Shown here: one piece after another, positions 48,170 through 60,604 of the stretch
Position numbering within the stretch: position 1 is the first letter of the stretch
Layout of the letters: every line of letters begins with the position of its first letter
Notes under the pieces: generated by a model
What the model saw: only the letters and a program-made list of their open reading frames with translations
The model's database searches: none
What the model was told of the DNA's origin: nothing
Assembly: GCF_000204055.1 (NCBI RefSeq)
Contig: NW_006768806.1
Span: 563,431 to 627,430, forward strand
DNA: 64,000 nt
Source of the DNA: Melampsora larici-populina 98AG31
Lineage: Eukaryota; Basidiomycota; Pucciniomycetes; Pucciniales; Melampsoraceae
Direction: 5' to 3'
Made by a program: the position numbers and the translations under genes

Positions 48170-50043
48170 TTACATTTGCTAGAAATGTTGTCACCTCTGG
48201 CACATTTGCATCACAGCTTCAGGAGCAAATTTTGCCGCAGCTGCTGCGCACAGCGGCGGCTGATGACAAGGCCTGCTTGATCTGGCTGGCTGTCATCCTG
48301 CTGTTCCAAGCCCAGCACCATCCACCAACCCACCAATTCAACACCACCACAAACATCACCAATCAACATACCCTTCTCGACAACAAATACCAATCTTAAA
48401 ATACCTGGTTTCAAATCACATCCAAAATCAATGTTACAGAAGATTGAACTTTATGTGCACCATCACCAATGTTTTCAAAATTCAGTCACTTTCATGGTTT
48501 ATGAACAGTTGTTTTTTCACTTCAAAAGAGTTCATTTTGGTTTGACCTTTTCTAGGCTACTAATTATTGATTGAAATGAGCATTTCTATTGTGGGAGAAA
48601 AAGAGTGTATTCAATGATATTTGAGACAAGGGAATCAGTTTGGCTAGGTGGCACGAGGTTGTTGTGGTTACTCAGAGCATGTGACCTGGGGCCTGAGTTT
48701 CATGTGATAAAAGCACACAGAGTACTTGCGGGTGGCCAAGACTAGGCGCTGGGCGCTCCACTGGAGTGCCCCCCTACTTCTGATCTAGAGGAAGTGATAA
48801 CGGCAGCCTGAAACTTAACCCCAGTCTGACTAGAGGGTGGTGGGCGGGAAAAAAACAAAAGAGCTAAACAACAAAAAAAATAAACTGATAAAATAATTAG
48901 GTTGGTGGAGATAGTTTTAAGAGATGTGAAGAAAGATTTGAAAATAGATAGTATAATTTTTTGTGTGTAGAGACTACGAATTTTGTTTTTATGAAGTTAG
49001 AGATATGAAAATTTTTCTACACAACTTTTTCTGAGACAACTCTGGAATACAAACAGAAAGGACGATAGAGGAAAAATCTTTGGAGTTGGGTTTGGCGCGA
49101 GTCATCCATTGGGGTGAATGTCGCAGTGCCAATTTTCTTGCCACTCTTTTGAGAGTGTTTCCGCCAACAACCTTTGCTTGTGACCGTCGCCTTTCACAGA
49201 TTCCACTCTGATAATACTGTGTACCATCCCCGAATCTCATGATACATGATATCTGATTGAGTGTCCTTCCAAAATATAAGACAAGAGTTCATGTGAGGAT
49301 GATTGAACACTATTCATATATTTCTTATGAGACTCGGCGGATTGTTCTTCAGAGAAAAACAAGAATAATCGACAACTGCAATGAGTGTGTAAACAAAAGG
49401 AAGACAAAAAATTCGAACTCAAGTCTTCAATTCTGGTTGATCATGTTATCATACAAGACCATATCCTTTCTTTCATCCTTATCAAACTTCTTTTTCTCTC
49501 GGTCAGTTCTTATCAATCACTCACAGGTTTGGATTATATTCAGTTTACATACTAGCTCTCTCATTCTCTATCTGGCACATTTGAAAGCATGACATTCTCA
49601 GAATGAAATGAAGGTATTAATTTGAACATGTCTTGTGGAAATGTATTACTCAAGTGCTAATCAAGTGAATGCTCAGTAAAAGATATTTCTAGATGAAGTT
49701 TTCAGATCAAACCGTTAAAAGATGAAAGTGACCACAGGATTCGAGCAAATCAGATCCTAAACATTTCAAAAAGGACCATGTAAAAATGTGATTTGGGGAT
49801 GTTGCTGGAGACAATTTTCTGAGCAAGATGGGATTGATGTTTGTTGTCGAGAAGGGTCAATGTTGATTGGTGATGTTCGTGGTGGTGTTGAATTGGTGGG
49901 TTGGTGGATGGAGCTGGGTTTGGAACAGCAGGATGACAGCCAGCCAGATCAAGCAGGCCTTGTCATCAGCCGCTGCGGCGAAATTTGCTCCTGAAGCTGT
50001 GATGCAAACGTGCCAGAGGTGACAACATTTCTAGCAAATGTAA
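48170..50043. mobile_element. 1.87 kb non-autonomous relative of the two-gene TA element, long inverted arms
   Basis: Ends TTACATTTGCTAGAAATG and its inverted copy are flanked by TA (48168-48169 and 50044-50045). They match the ends of the 4.9 kb element (TTACCTTTGCTAGAAAGG) at most positions, and both share the following TTG.CACCT and GCCGCAGC blocks. The arms are about 225 bp (48170-48396 and 49829-50043), nearly identical apart from one 12-bp gap. The interior has no transposase motif; a stretch at 48600-48850 is more GC-rich than its surroundings and may be captured DNA. It would need a transposase supplied in trans, plausibly from a relative of the 36.7-37.9 kb gene. Confidence 0.8.
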
Positions 50044-50246
50044 TACCACATGTAACTTTTTTGACTGCAAAATAATTGTCCAAAAAATTCACTACATATA
50101 ATTCTGTAGCTGCTCAGGCAATATTGTTGAAGCTATTTCTTAGTAACAGAAAGGGTGTTATATGCAGTTGAGTTGATGAGATGACACCAAAACATTGAGT
50201 CACTGTATGTAGTCTATTGTCTGAATGCTTTTGTCAATGTGAAAGA

Positions 50247-50967
50247 TGTAAATGGCTAAGAAGACCGTAAGACCTATAAATGTAGTGCAGCGTATTAGCA
50301 CTCTTCTCCAACAAGCTAAGGTATGCAGACCTTTGCTAACCTAAAGGTTTGGGAGGTAAAGATAAAATGAGAAACAAATAAGTAAACTCGAGAGTTTATA
50401 AGAGTTGATCTAAAGGAAGTTTCTCTTTCCAACAGATATCATATTATTTATTACTAATCAACTAACCTATAAATGTAGTGCAGCGTATTAGCACTCTTCT
50501 CCAACAAGCTCAGGTATGCAGAACTTTGCTAACCTAGAATAGATAAAGATAGAGATAATGAAAAGAAAGACAAGTTAGACTAATGAAACGTAACAGAAAA
50601 ACGAGATGAATTTATACCTAAAGGTTTGGGAGGTAAAGATAAAATGAGAAACAAATAAGTAAACTCAAGAGTTTATAAGAGTTGATCTAAAGGAAGTTCT
50701 ACATCGAATGATATCAGTATTATGATGAAATACAAAAATTCAAGTGAAAGACTTACTCTCTTTCCAACAGATAAGGAAAGAGAGACAAAGTCGAGAAACA
50801 CAGTCAACTACATATAAGAGAGAATTATTGAGAAAACATATTGGGATTGATGTTCATCAAACTTGTTGAGAAATAAAAAAGTAATCTGAGAATGAAAAAC
50901 ATATCTAAAGCACTTTGCATCTAACCAAACTACATTTCAAAACTACAGTCTTGATTGTCTTTTAACA
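50247..50967 (-). repeat. 3' LTR of the 8.0 kb Copia element
   Basis: Begins TGTAAATGGC and ends TTTTAACA. It contains internal partial duplications: a unit with CCTATAAATGTAGTGCAGCG occurs at about 50271 and 50466, and a unit with AAAGGTTTGGGAGGTAAAG at about 50341 and 50619. The same layout is in the partner LTR, so the duplications predate this insertion. Confidence 0.93.
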
Positions 50968-50985
50968 CACCCCCTCAATCAAGAC
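50968..50985 (-). other. Polypurine tract of the 8.0 kb Copia element
   Basis: On the element strand the sequence TTGATTGAGGGGGTG lies directly before the TGTTAAAAG start of the 3' LTR, as expected for the plus-strand primer of reverse transcription. Confidence 0.75.
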
Positions 50986-52313
50986 ACGCTAAGAACACTT
51001 CTTCAAACCTATACCCTTCATATGCTCCCAGAAGGGTCCAGCATGTAATGGTTTTGTCAATAAATCCGCCGTCATATCTTCAGACTTGCAATAAGTTAAT
51101 GTAATTCTGTCTTGCTTCACCTGTTCTCTTATCCAATGATGTTCAATGTCAATGTGCTTAGTCCTTCCGTGATTTACCACATTCGAAGACAGGTCAATTG
51201 CACCAAGATTGTCGCAGTTGATGCTAACTGGTCCATCCCACTCAAAACCAACATCCCTAAGCAAGTTTCGTAACCATTGAACTTCTTGTCCAGCTTCAGT
51301 TGTTGCCCGATACTCAGCCTCCGTCAATGATAAAGCAACCGTCTGTTGTAGTCTTGATCGCCAAGAGATTGCCCCTCCGAACAAAGTGGTAAGATAACCC
51401 GTAGTTGATCGCCGAGTATCTTTGCACCCCGCCCAATCAGAATCGACGTTGGTGAAAGGCACATTCCAACTAGACTTCATTTGAAACAGACGATTATCTT
51501 CAGATTGATAGTGAATGCCAAGGTGGATTGTTCCACGTAAGTATTTCAAAACATGGCGAAAAGCGTCCCAATGACGTTGGCCGGGGGTGTCGAGGTGCTG
51601 TGACAATACCCCTACTGCATAAGCGATATCCGGCCTTGTGCACTGGGAAATGTACATCAGGCTTCCAACCCCTGATTGGTAAGGTAAGTTTAGTTTTTGA
51701 AATTCAGCTATCTCTTCATCGGTTGATTTCAATAGTTTTAATCCTCCTTGAACCGGCGTTGAAACTGGCTTGCAGTCTGACAATTTTAATTGTAGAAGGA
51801 GAGATTTGGTCATTGATCTTTGGTGAATTGCGTAATGATGCTTTGAAAACCGGATCATTTCAATTCCCACAACACAGGTTGCGACACCTAAGTCATCCAT
51901 TTCCCAAAACTTGCTGATTTCCTGTTTAACGATGAGAATGCAGTCAATAGGGCCGGTGATTGCCATATCGTCCACGTGGAGATAAAAGATGATGATATCG
52001 ACTTTGGATTGTTGTCGGATGTAGACGCATTCGTCGCCTTCTGCTTGTAGGAATCCTGCTTTGATAAGTTTTTCTCTGAATTCCTCATTCCACTCATGAG
52101 CAGATTGCTTTAAACCATACAAGGCTTGCAACAATAGACAAACTTTATCGTCATCAAGTGAAGCATACCCTTTGGGTTGCTCCATGTAGACAGTTTCCTT
52201 GAGAGGTGAGTTAAGGAAAGCTGCGACAGCATCCATGGAGTGGATTTCCCACCCAAAATAGGCGGCTATTGCAACCAAGATGCAATAAGATGCTGGCTTT
52301 CCAGTGGGAGCGT

Positions 52314-53938
52314 TGTGGTGATCAATTTATGGGATCAATTAAAAAATTCACAATTACCAGTTTACCAGTTTATTAGCAGGATTCAGCAGGAAAGAAAATT
52401 TGAAATGGAGGTTTTTGATCAATTGAAGCTCTTGTAGGCTTATGTATTGGTCATTAGGTCAACATTACATCATTTTTATTTCACATTATACATAAGATTA
52501 TTATAGTTTACTTAAAAACTTATTACAAAAAGAAAGAAAGAAAAACATAAGAAAAATTCAAAAATATAGGTATAAAAGTTGGAAAATGGTTTTTAGGTTA
52601 GTAAAAATAAAGTTATGGGTATTATGAGGTTAGAATATGAAAGAACAACATTATATTATACTATGACAATTTTAATCTTTAAGGTTGATAAGCAGAAACA
52701 AAAGTTATTAGGGAAAAGGTACTTTTTCGAAGTTGGTAAACAAGAGGTACACGTGTAGTTTTGATGTGTAATAGTGGTAGTGATGGAATTTAAGGTTGCC
52801 AAGAGGATTTTCCGGGATTTTTAAGGTTATAGAGAATGATGTCATATTACATGAGCAAGAAAAAGAGAGTAGTAGCTGTGAAAAGTGAAGAAAATGGGTG
52901 AAATTCGTGGAAAATGGAGGTTTCCAGCTAATTACATATGTCAAATGACGTCAGAATAGGTTGGTAGATGGCTCATTCAACGCAGAAGAGTGGATTACAT
53001 AATGTACAAACTTTAAATCATTAGTAACGGAGGTGTGTGTAAAAAGGTATAAGGTAAATAAAGAATTGGTGTGAATCTCGAATTTACAGTCACAAGTCAC
53101 ATGTAACACCAAAAACCTTAACTTCACAACTCAATATCTTACTCATCACTCATCAGAAGTAGGTCATGTAGGTGTCAGAAATGATCAGTAACACGTGGGC
53201 TACAAGATGCACTTTAGTAATCAAAAATTGGAGCACATCTGAAAAAATTTGTAATCTCAAAAATTGGTTTTCAGCTAGTTTACAAGGAAAAAATCACCTG
53301 TATTCATCATAAGAAGTGCTGTACATCATATTATTCCGTCATTGATCACTTTTATCTGTGAAAATTACATCATTTATTAGTAACAAAATCATTACATTGC
53401 GTCATCATAGGGTTTTTAGGGAATTTTGGGCGGATTTGATTGGCTTGGAGGCTGTTGACCATTGTAAAAGTTCTAGTACATTGTTATATATACTTTGAGA
53501 GGGTTTTGGGACTGTTGTTCCCCTTTTTTCTTTATCATTTACGCCATTATCATTTTGTTTATCATCATAAACTTATTTTAATAGCACCTGGTCACTTAAA
53601 TACGCCCTTTATTACAATTATAAAGAGAAATTTACTTTAGTATTATAGTCATAAAGACTTATTGGGAATAATATCAATCAGATATTGCTTATTTCTTTTA
53701 GTTATCAATTGGGAATAACACTATAGCAGTGTTGATAGTAATACAAAGTGTGTTTTTGAAGTTAAATTACGTGTGAAGATATATTTCTCTGGTGCCTTAT
53801 CAGTACTCAATACAACAGAGCTCTTTCTGATTGTGTTGTTTTAGAAGAGCAGTCCTTAGACAACTTCTACTAGTCATTTTGTTAGTGGATTATCCTCTTC
53901 CAGCTCTGTATAACCCTTGTTGGGTTATAAGTTCTACA
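52314..53938. mobile_element. 1.6 kb solo LTR nested in the Copia pol gene
   Basis: A 1625-bp non-coding block interrupts the reverse transcriptase between codons for QTYA and PTGKPAS. It starts TGTGGTGATC and ends AAGTTCTACA (TG...CA) and is flanked by GCGT on both sides (52310-52313 and 53939-53942). Removing it with one GCGT restores the frame exactly. Size, TG/CA ends and lack of genes fit a solo LTR of a large, probably Gypsy-type, element. Some LTR elements make 4-bp duplications. The full parent element is not in this window. Confidence 0.8.
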
Positions 53939-56402
53939 GCGTACGTTTGTTCATAATCAACTCCGAAGGTTTGAGTGAAGCCTTTAGCAACTATTCTTGC
54001 TTTGTGTTTTCGTACCGAGCCATCAGAGTGATACTTAACCTTGAAATGCCATTGCGATCCTACCACAGGTGCATCCTTAGGTCGATCGACAAGTTTCCAT
54101 ACCCCTTTTCAAGACATGTTATCCATTTCTTTGGTGCAAGCTTTTAACCAATCTTCACGATTTGCACTTTTCATTGCCTGTTTATAGCTTCCAGGTTCTG
54201 TGACTAATCTAACTGTTGATTCTGCGGCGAAAGCATAAGCACATACGTCCCCTCGTTCAACAAAACCATCACCTTCCCAAAAAGCCATGTTTGAATTTGG
54301 CACAAAACGATCCGGCAGTCTAACTGTCCTACCCGAATGTCGTGGTTGAGTTGAAGGTTCCTCCTCGTGCTGATCCACTTGATGTTGAATGGTTACAATT
54401 TGTTGTTGAGGCATAGGATCATCATCAATAGGAGCGATAACTGGCGTTGGATTGATTTGTAAATGGGTGACTTCTTCCTCATCCGCCGTCAGATGTGATA
54501 TGTCAAAGGTAGGAAGGTTGGAGAAAGGGTACACATCTTCTCGAAAAGACACATCGTGGGTAATTTCAATCTTTGAATCATTTAACATGAAGACTCAATA
54601 GGTGCGATTGTGTTCGGTGTGACCAACTAAGACACCGTGCTCGGTTGTTGGACCGTACTTGGATTCCCGTTCAGGCTTCCCAATTAATACATAAGTTAGG
54701 CATCCAAATGCTTTGATGTGAGAAACGTCTGGTTGGCGACCATACCACATCTGAAACGGGGTCATGTTCTTGGGGAGAGTAGTAGTTATTGTTCGGTTGT
54801 TTAAGAAAACTGCATTTTTCACCGACTCCATCCAGAAGCGAATAGGTAAGTTAGCTTGGATCATCATAGCTCTTCCTTTCGAAACAATAGTTTTCATTGA
54901 GCGTTCTGCAACACCATTTTCTTCAGGAGTGTATGCTGCTGTCACTCGAAGATAAATGCCTTCACGTTGGCAGTATGGTAACAAAACGTCATTTAGGAAT
55001 TCCCCACCACCGTCAAGCGTCAGACATTTTACTTTTCTGTCGCACTGTCGTTCAACAAGGCTAAGGTAGGTGTGGATGGCATTATGGACCTCTTCCTTCT
55101 CCTTGGACTTAAGACCCGTTATGTGTTGGTAAAGAGTATGAAATAGAGTGATCGACACAGTGATGGTGTCCTCATGATTCCACTTAAATCGACATGAATA
55201 TTGTCTAATGGATGTAGGGATCTGGTGCGTGTATATGAATGGGGTTGGCGATGACCTTTAGATAAATCACATGAATTGCAAGGCAGTGAAAGAGGTAAAA
55301 CAAGCTTTGACAGAGAAATTGGTAACCCCAAGACTACATCCCCCTTAATCATCTGCCTCAAATAAGCAAAATTTGGGTGGCCTAGTCGATGATGAAGGAG
55401 TTGTAGCGGTTCAGTGTTTGTTGTATCTATAGCTGAAGAGTTTGGCATGAGATCGGATGAGATGGTACGCACGGAATTGAGTTGAAGTAACATAGAAGTT
55501 GGGTGAATCTTTCCGGCTAGTGCCACAATTCCTTCTCGTTCAATGACAAAAGATCCATCATTACAACAGTTGGTAACCCATCCTTCATAGAACAGTCTTC
55601 CTCCAGCAATGAGATTTTGTTTAAGAGATGGAACGAATAAACAGTTGTTGAGAATTGTGATATCACCCATTGGTCCAAAGATCTTGACGCTTCCTCTTCC
55701 TTTAATTTTGAGAGTAGCAGGTCCACCAGCCAGTCCAACTTGTTCACTAGCGGATGATAAGTCAACAAAGTTGTCCTTTTCGAAGTACTTCATTGATTTG
55801 AACATGTGATGAGTAGTTCCACTATTGACGATACCAAAATGCTCGTTTTCAATTGTTGCTTTTGGATCCACTATGTAGACAGCGCTAGCGCTTGCTGAGA
55901 AATCAGATTGATCGAGCGCGGCTTGAAGTGATGATAGTGACGGTAGATCAGGGACTTGAGTAGCAAGAGAAGAAGATGCGGTAACAGAATTTGCAGAGTT
56001 TGATTGATTTGAAGGACGTGGTCTTTCCACCCATTCACCTTTTGCTTTCTTAGCTTCTACCCAAGCATTGTACTTATCAATGTTTTTAGGATTTCTGATG
56101 CAGTCAGCACGAGTGTGTGTTAATGAGACACATTCCTTAGGCAAACACCTAGTTTGAACGTAGTTTTGGCGTTTTCACATAGGACTAGCGGCACTTGATT
56201 GGACGGTCGGAAAAGAAGGCGTGGTTGGGTGTAGCATGGCCCGATTAGTTATACAAACCTTGAGAGCAGTGACAACGTTATCGTATTCGAAGATATTGCT
56301 GTCGGCAATGTCCTCAGCAACTTTCATCCAGTCAGAATTTAAAGACATCAATAATTGTTGACCTAATTCTATGCTTCCTATCTTTCCGCCTGAGCTAGTA
56401 TG

Positions 56403-56785
56403 CACTGCCAGCATTAAAGAGGTTCCCAGATGGGAATATGGGTCCTAGTGATCACATTCCCATCCTGCTACTGTTACACAGCTCCATGAATATTTCCTGA
56501 GTAGCCATTGTGATATATGTAGTCAATATTTTGAGATGTGTGGCTCAATCTGAACAAACTTACAGCATGTATTACACATGAACTTCTTATCTAGATGAGC
56601 AGATAACTGAGCGGACCTGTATGTAGCTGATAGCTGAGCATTTACTCAGATGTTTGCACATATGTAGTGTATGCTTTATGGCTCAGATGTGCAGTGCAAG
56701 ATGATTTGATGCACCATTCTTCTCTCAATGATATTCCCAGACTAGGTCATGTTCCGACCAGGGAACATATTTAATGCTGGCAGTG
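56403..56785. mobile_element. 383-bp CACTA-like MITE nested in Copia gag
   Basis: Ends CACTGCCAGCATTAAA and its exact inverted copy are flanked by ATG on both sides (56400-56402 and 56786-56788). Insertion length plus duplication is 386 bp, and removing it returns the downstream gag to the upstream reading frame. CACTG ends with a 3-bp duplication suggest the CACTA superfamily. The imperfect inner arms contain GTTCCC.. and GGGAAC. Confidence 0.85.
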
Positions 56786-57522
56786 ATGGGCGGTATAAAA
56801 TTGGTTAAACTAATCCATATGAACGGGTAATAATGAATCACCTTGAGTGAGATTAAAAAGAAGTCTCCTTAAGAGCATTTGATGAGCTGATGTCCGAGGA
56901 GAGTGATGATCACGGATTTTTATCCACAATTTACTTGGAGCTGGTTCAATATCAGGACCAATAGCTGTTTCAATAGTTATCGAAGGTTCAAAACGATTTC
57001 TATTAGGTTGGTCTATTTTGGATATCATCCAAGTAGTGAGTGATTCTTTAACAACTTTGTTAAATAGTTGTAGATCGGAGTCGGATGTAGGTTCTTCTTT
57101 ATCAGATAATAAGAAAGAAGTGAATGATAAGGATCTTATACCGGCCATAATTTCTGATGACCAGTTAGGATAATTTGTATTGTTTAACTTCTCAGTTATT
57201 GTGATCTTCGACAACGTATTGACCATAGATGAAGCAATTTGGAAACGTCGGCTGCCAAAAGCTAATGGACTAGTTGTTGTAACCACAGTTGTACCAGGTG
57301 GTGGTGCGGTTGGAGGGATTGATGTTGACATGGTTGGTAGAAGATTCTGTACAAAAGTCTGATCACTGATAGATTCAGGTTCTGATGAAGATAGAAAGTT
57401 TTCTTCTGAGTTAGAAGATATGGATGGTGTTGGTGAAGAGGTGTTCAATTCTTGTATAGGCACAGATACGGTTTCTTCATCATTCATCAATTGATTGAAT
57501 GATTAGTCGGATCGATTTTTCT

Positions 57523-57534
57523 CTCTCGCTACCA
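57523..57534 (-). other. Primer-binding site of the 8.0 kb Copia element
   Basis: TGGTAGCGAGAG on the element strand, directly adjacent to the inner end of the 5' LTR. Such TGGTA-starting sites are usual for Copia and pair with a tRNA or half-tRNA; the tRNA was not identified. Confidence 0.8.
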
Positions 57535-58255
57535 TGTAAATGGCTAAGAAGACCGTAAGACCTATAAATGTAGTGCAGCGTATTAGCACTCTTCTCCAAC
57601 AAGCTCAGGTATGCAGACCTTTGCTAACCTAAAGGTTTGGGAGGTAAAGATAAAATGAGAAACAAATAAGTAAACTCGAGAGTTGATAAGAGTTGATCTA
57701 AAGGAAGTTTCTCTTTCCAACAGATATCATATTATTTATTACTAATCAACTAACCTATAAATGTAGTGCAGCGTATTAGCACTCTTCTCCAACAAGCTCA
57801 GGTATGCAGAACTTTGCTAACCTAGAATAGATAAAGATAGAGATAATGAAAAGAAAGACAAGTTAGACTAATGAAACGTAACAGAAAAACGAGATGAATT
57901 TATACCTAAAGGTTTGGGAGGTAAAGATAAAATGAGAAACAAATAAGTAAACTTGAGAGTTTATAAGAGTTGATCTAAAGGAAGTTCTACATCGAATGAT
58001 GTCAGTATTATGATGAAATACAAAAATTCAAGTGAAAGACTTACTCTCTTTCCAACAGATAAGGAAAGAGAGACAAAGTCGAGAAACACAGTCAACTACA
58101 TATAAGAGAGAATTATTGAGAAAACATATTGGGATTGATGTTCATCAAACTTGTTGAGAAATAAAAAAGTAATCTGAGAATGAAAAACATATCTAAAGCA
58201 CTTTGCATCTAACCAAACTACATTTCGAAACTACAGTCTTGATTGTCTTTTAACA
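57535..58255 (-). repeat. 5' LTR of the 8.0 kb Copia element
   Basis: Same length, ends and internal duplications as the partner at 50247-50967, with about six substitutions between them by eye (for example GCTAAGG against GCTCAGG, and GATATCAG against GATGTCAG). It would hold the promoter of the element, reading on the minus strand. Confidence 0.93.
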
Positions 58256-58466
58256 AAAGAAGTTACAGCATGTACTACATATGCATAACTTATCATGATG
58301 AGCAGATGAATGAGCAGAACTGTATGTACATCATGACCACCTATTCGCTGAGCCTGCTACACATATTTAGTGTGGGTGTTATGGCCCAGGTGTGGAGTGA
58401 TAGATTATTTTATGAAAAATCATACTCCCAATCATTTTTTCCTGCCCACTTGGGGAAGTTGAATTG

Positions 58467-59370
58467 TAGTGGTGTACAAACCTACAACCCAACATGAAAA
58501 CCCACAAAAAAACATGAAACCCCAATTTTTTTCATGGGTTTTTTTCATGGGTGTTTTCACATGGGTTTAAAATGTCTAGACCTCACCACCCGTTTGTTCA
58601 AAAAGATAGTTGTGTTGGTTATATGTAGACTCAACCAACCCCACCCCTTCCTTGCCAACACAACACACCCAAATAACCTAAATCCTTCCACAAAACAAAT
58701 ATATGCTGCTTGTCTACCTGATGAATGCTGATTTCAAAGTTTCTCTCTTTTTGGTTTGTTTTGACCTTTGCAATATGAAGAATTCAAAAGCAATTGTTTT
58801 ATTTCAAACAATCACACAATTGATTGTTCTACTTCAAAGAAAAACTGAGCTGAGTTGCCTTTCAAAACTTTGACATGAGACTTTTGAAACTAAGACATTG
58901 TTTTCAATAAAAAAAAATCATTTCATTTCAAAAAGAAACTGTCTCAGTTGACTTCTAAGACTTTGAGATGATACTTCTAAAGCAAAGATATTGTTTTCAG
59001 TCAAATTCAAATGAGATTGTTTTATTTCAAAAAAGCACAAGATATTGTTTGATTTCAAACAGAAAGAGATGAGACTTTCAAAACTAAAATTCCCTTGAAG
59101 TAGTGTGAGATTCAAATCAAGAAAAACCATTATCAATACAAAAAGTGCAATGGTTGAGGTGGATGCAAAAAGAGAGTAAAGTTAAGGCCTCAAGTGATGA
59201 CAAGAGCTGTGTGTTGCCTGTGACTCTAGACATGTTTTAGGAGTTGGGGTTTCCATACCTTTCCAGGGCAACTCATGAAAAAACCCCGTCAAACAAACCC
59301 ATAAAGAGGTTGGGTTTTCATGGGTTTTTTTATGGGTTTTCATGTTGGGTTGTAGGTTTGTACACCACTA
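58467..59370. mobile_element. 904-bp MITE with TAGTGGTG ends
   Basis: The ends TAGTGGTGTACAAACCTAC and its inverted copy match over about 40 bp, followed by arms rich in ACCCATGAAAACCC. The centre contains several copies of a TTGTTTTATTTCAAA-like and AAAACTTTGA-like word. Ends are related to the 109-bp MITE at 5714-5822. No coding. The target duplication is unclear (TA or 8 bp). Confidence 0.7.
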
Positions 59371-60604
59371 ATGTTTGCAGTGATGATTGTGTCTGGTCTG
59401 TGTACAAAGGTTTGTGGAATAAGGTGCATTTTATCTTGTCTTATCAGTATGGGATCAGAACTTATCTTATCATTCTATAATTGCAGGATTATCATGTATC
59501 CAACCATTCCTGTCTTTTTGTCTGTTAAGTCTCAATTGCAACACATCAACAGATTTCCAGATAGAGGTACAGATATCTTGAGGTTTGATTGTTTATTTTG
59601 AAAATTTTGACTTCAAGATCTGAAAACAAGACTGGTCTGGTGATCTAAAGTTTAAAGGGAGTATCAAATTTGATTAGCATGGGACATTTACCGCAATGAT
59701 TAAAACTTGAAGAAAGGTACACCAAGAAGCCAATCACTTAAAATCTTTATTGGTTGGTATTTTCCCAGTTATGCGTGGTATTATGTGTTGTTGGCCAGAC
59801 AAGTGGGAAATTGGATGGTCCATGAAAGGAATAATGTGAGTTGTGTGTAGCTAAATAAAAATGTTGCTTGGTGCTCCCGGAGTATACTGACACATGAGGA
59901 CAGCTGGTTGTGCTCATTTTTTGTAATTTTGGGTGAATCAGAGGCCAGCCAAAAAAGGTGATAAGCATCAGTTGCTCAATTAGGATAGTGCTAACTTGCA
60001 GAAATCATTAGTAGATGGAAAATGTATGAGTCATCCACACAAAGCAAGATACGGTGTAAGTTAGAGAATTGCTTAGTGTGATAAAAAGAGTTTGATAGAT
60101 GAGGAAACAAACTCTTTAGACTCATAGGTAAATATTTATTGAAAAAAGGAAACAAATAATAGCTTGAGTTAAGAAAAAAATTGTGAGTTGTAGTGATGAG
60201 AGAAAACAGTATCCAAGCTACATATCAAATGATAAAAATGAAATGGCAATCTTTGAGATTTGCAGACACAACAAGAGTGCACTATGCAACACCAAAACAA
60301 GAATAACATAACACACTTGAGAGCATACACTAAACAACTGACAAAATGATTCTTACCTCCTCTCAATTAATGTTGAACACTAACACTGAAGCTTTTGATG
60401 AAGTTTGTCATTTTCTTTTCCAATATAGCTTGATTGATGTTTTCAAACAATCTTCAACAAACAGATATTCAAGAATGCAAGAGATACTATTTACTTACCT
60501 CAGTATCAGATGGTGGTGCTTTTTCTGAACAAGGATAGAATTCATCTGAAATCTGTAGCCACATCATATGTGCTGATGATCAACTATGATGAATTGCACT
60601 AGCA
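59371..60604. other. Intergenic DNA without a supported gene
   Basis: About 1.2 kb of AT-rich sequence. The small frames at 59371-59601, 59747-59968, 60169-60366 and 60346-60528 have no recognisable domain. Confidence 0.4.

Larger units (their letters stand above)
50989..57487 (-). pseudogene. Copia gag-pol polyprotein, disrupted
   Basis: Read on the minus strand from ATG 57487. Gag (57487-56178) includes ITEKLNNTNYPNWSSEIMAG. A zinc-knuckle-like CLPKECVSLTHTRADC lies near 56110-56155. The protease site reads IVNSGTTHHMF, with Asn where the catalytic Asp is expected (codon 55826-55824). GAG-pre-integrase has HHRLGHPNFAYL; integrase has HVDLSGIMRTPS, LTLDGGGEFLND and YTPEENGVAERS. Reverse transcriptase resumes after the solo LTR with SMDAVAAFLNSPLKETVYME and FYLHVDDMAITG. 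RNase H has DSDWAGCKDTRRSTTGYL and SLTEAEYRATTEAGQEVQWL. Lesions: TAG at 56812-56810, TGA at 56177-56175, a frameshift near 55130, TGA at 54597-54595 and TGA at 54111-54109. The 429-codon C-terminal part is uninterrupted. Confidence 0.92.
50247..58255 (-). mobile_element. Complete Copia LTR retrotransposon with two nested insertions
   Basis: Two 721-bp LTRs (50247-50967 and 57535-58255), both TG...CA, are flanked by a perfect 5-bp target duplication AAAGA (50242-50246 and 58256-58260). The element lies on the minus strand with primer site at 57534, gag-pol from 57487 to 50989, and polypurine tract next to the left LTR. Without the nested CACTA-like MITE and solo LTR (with their target duplications) it is about 6.0 kb. 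By eye the two LTRs differ at about half a dozen positions (under 1 percent), so insertion is recent, although the coding region is already broken. Confidence 0.95.

Noticed and set aside
51528..51917. 129-codon plus frame in the Copia pol region
   Set aside because: Antisense shadow of the reverse transcriptase/RNase H frame.
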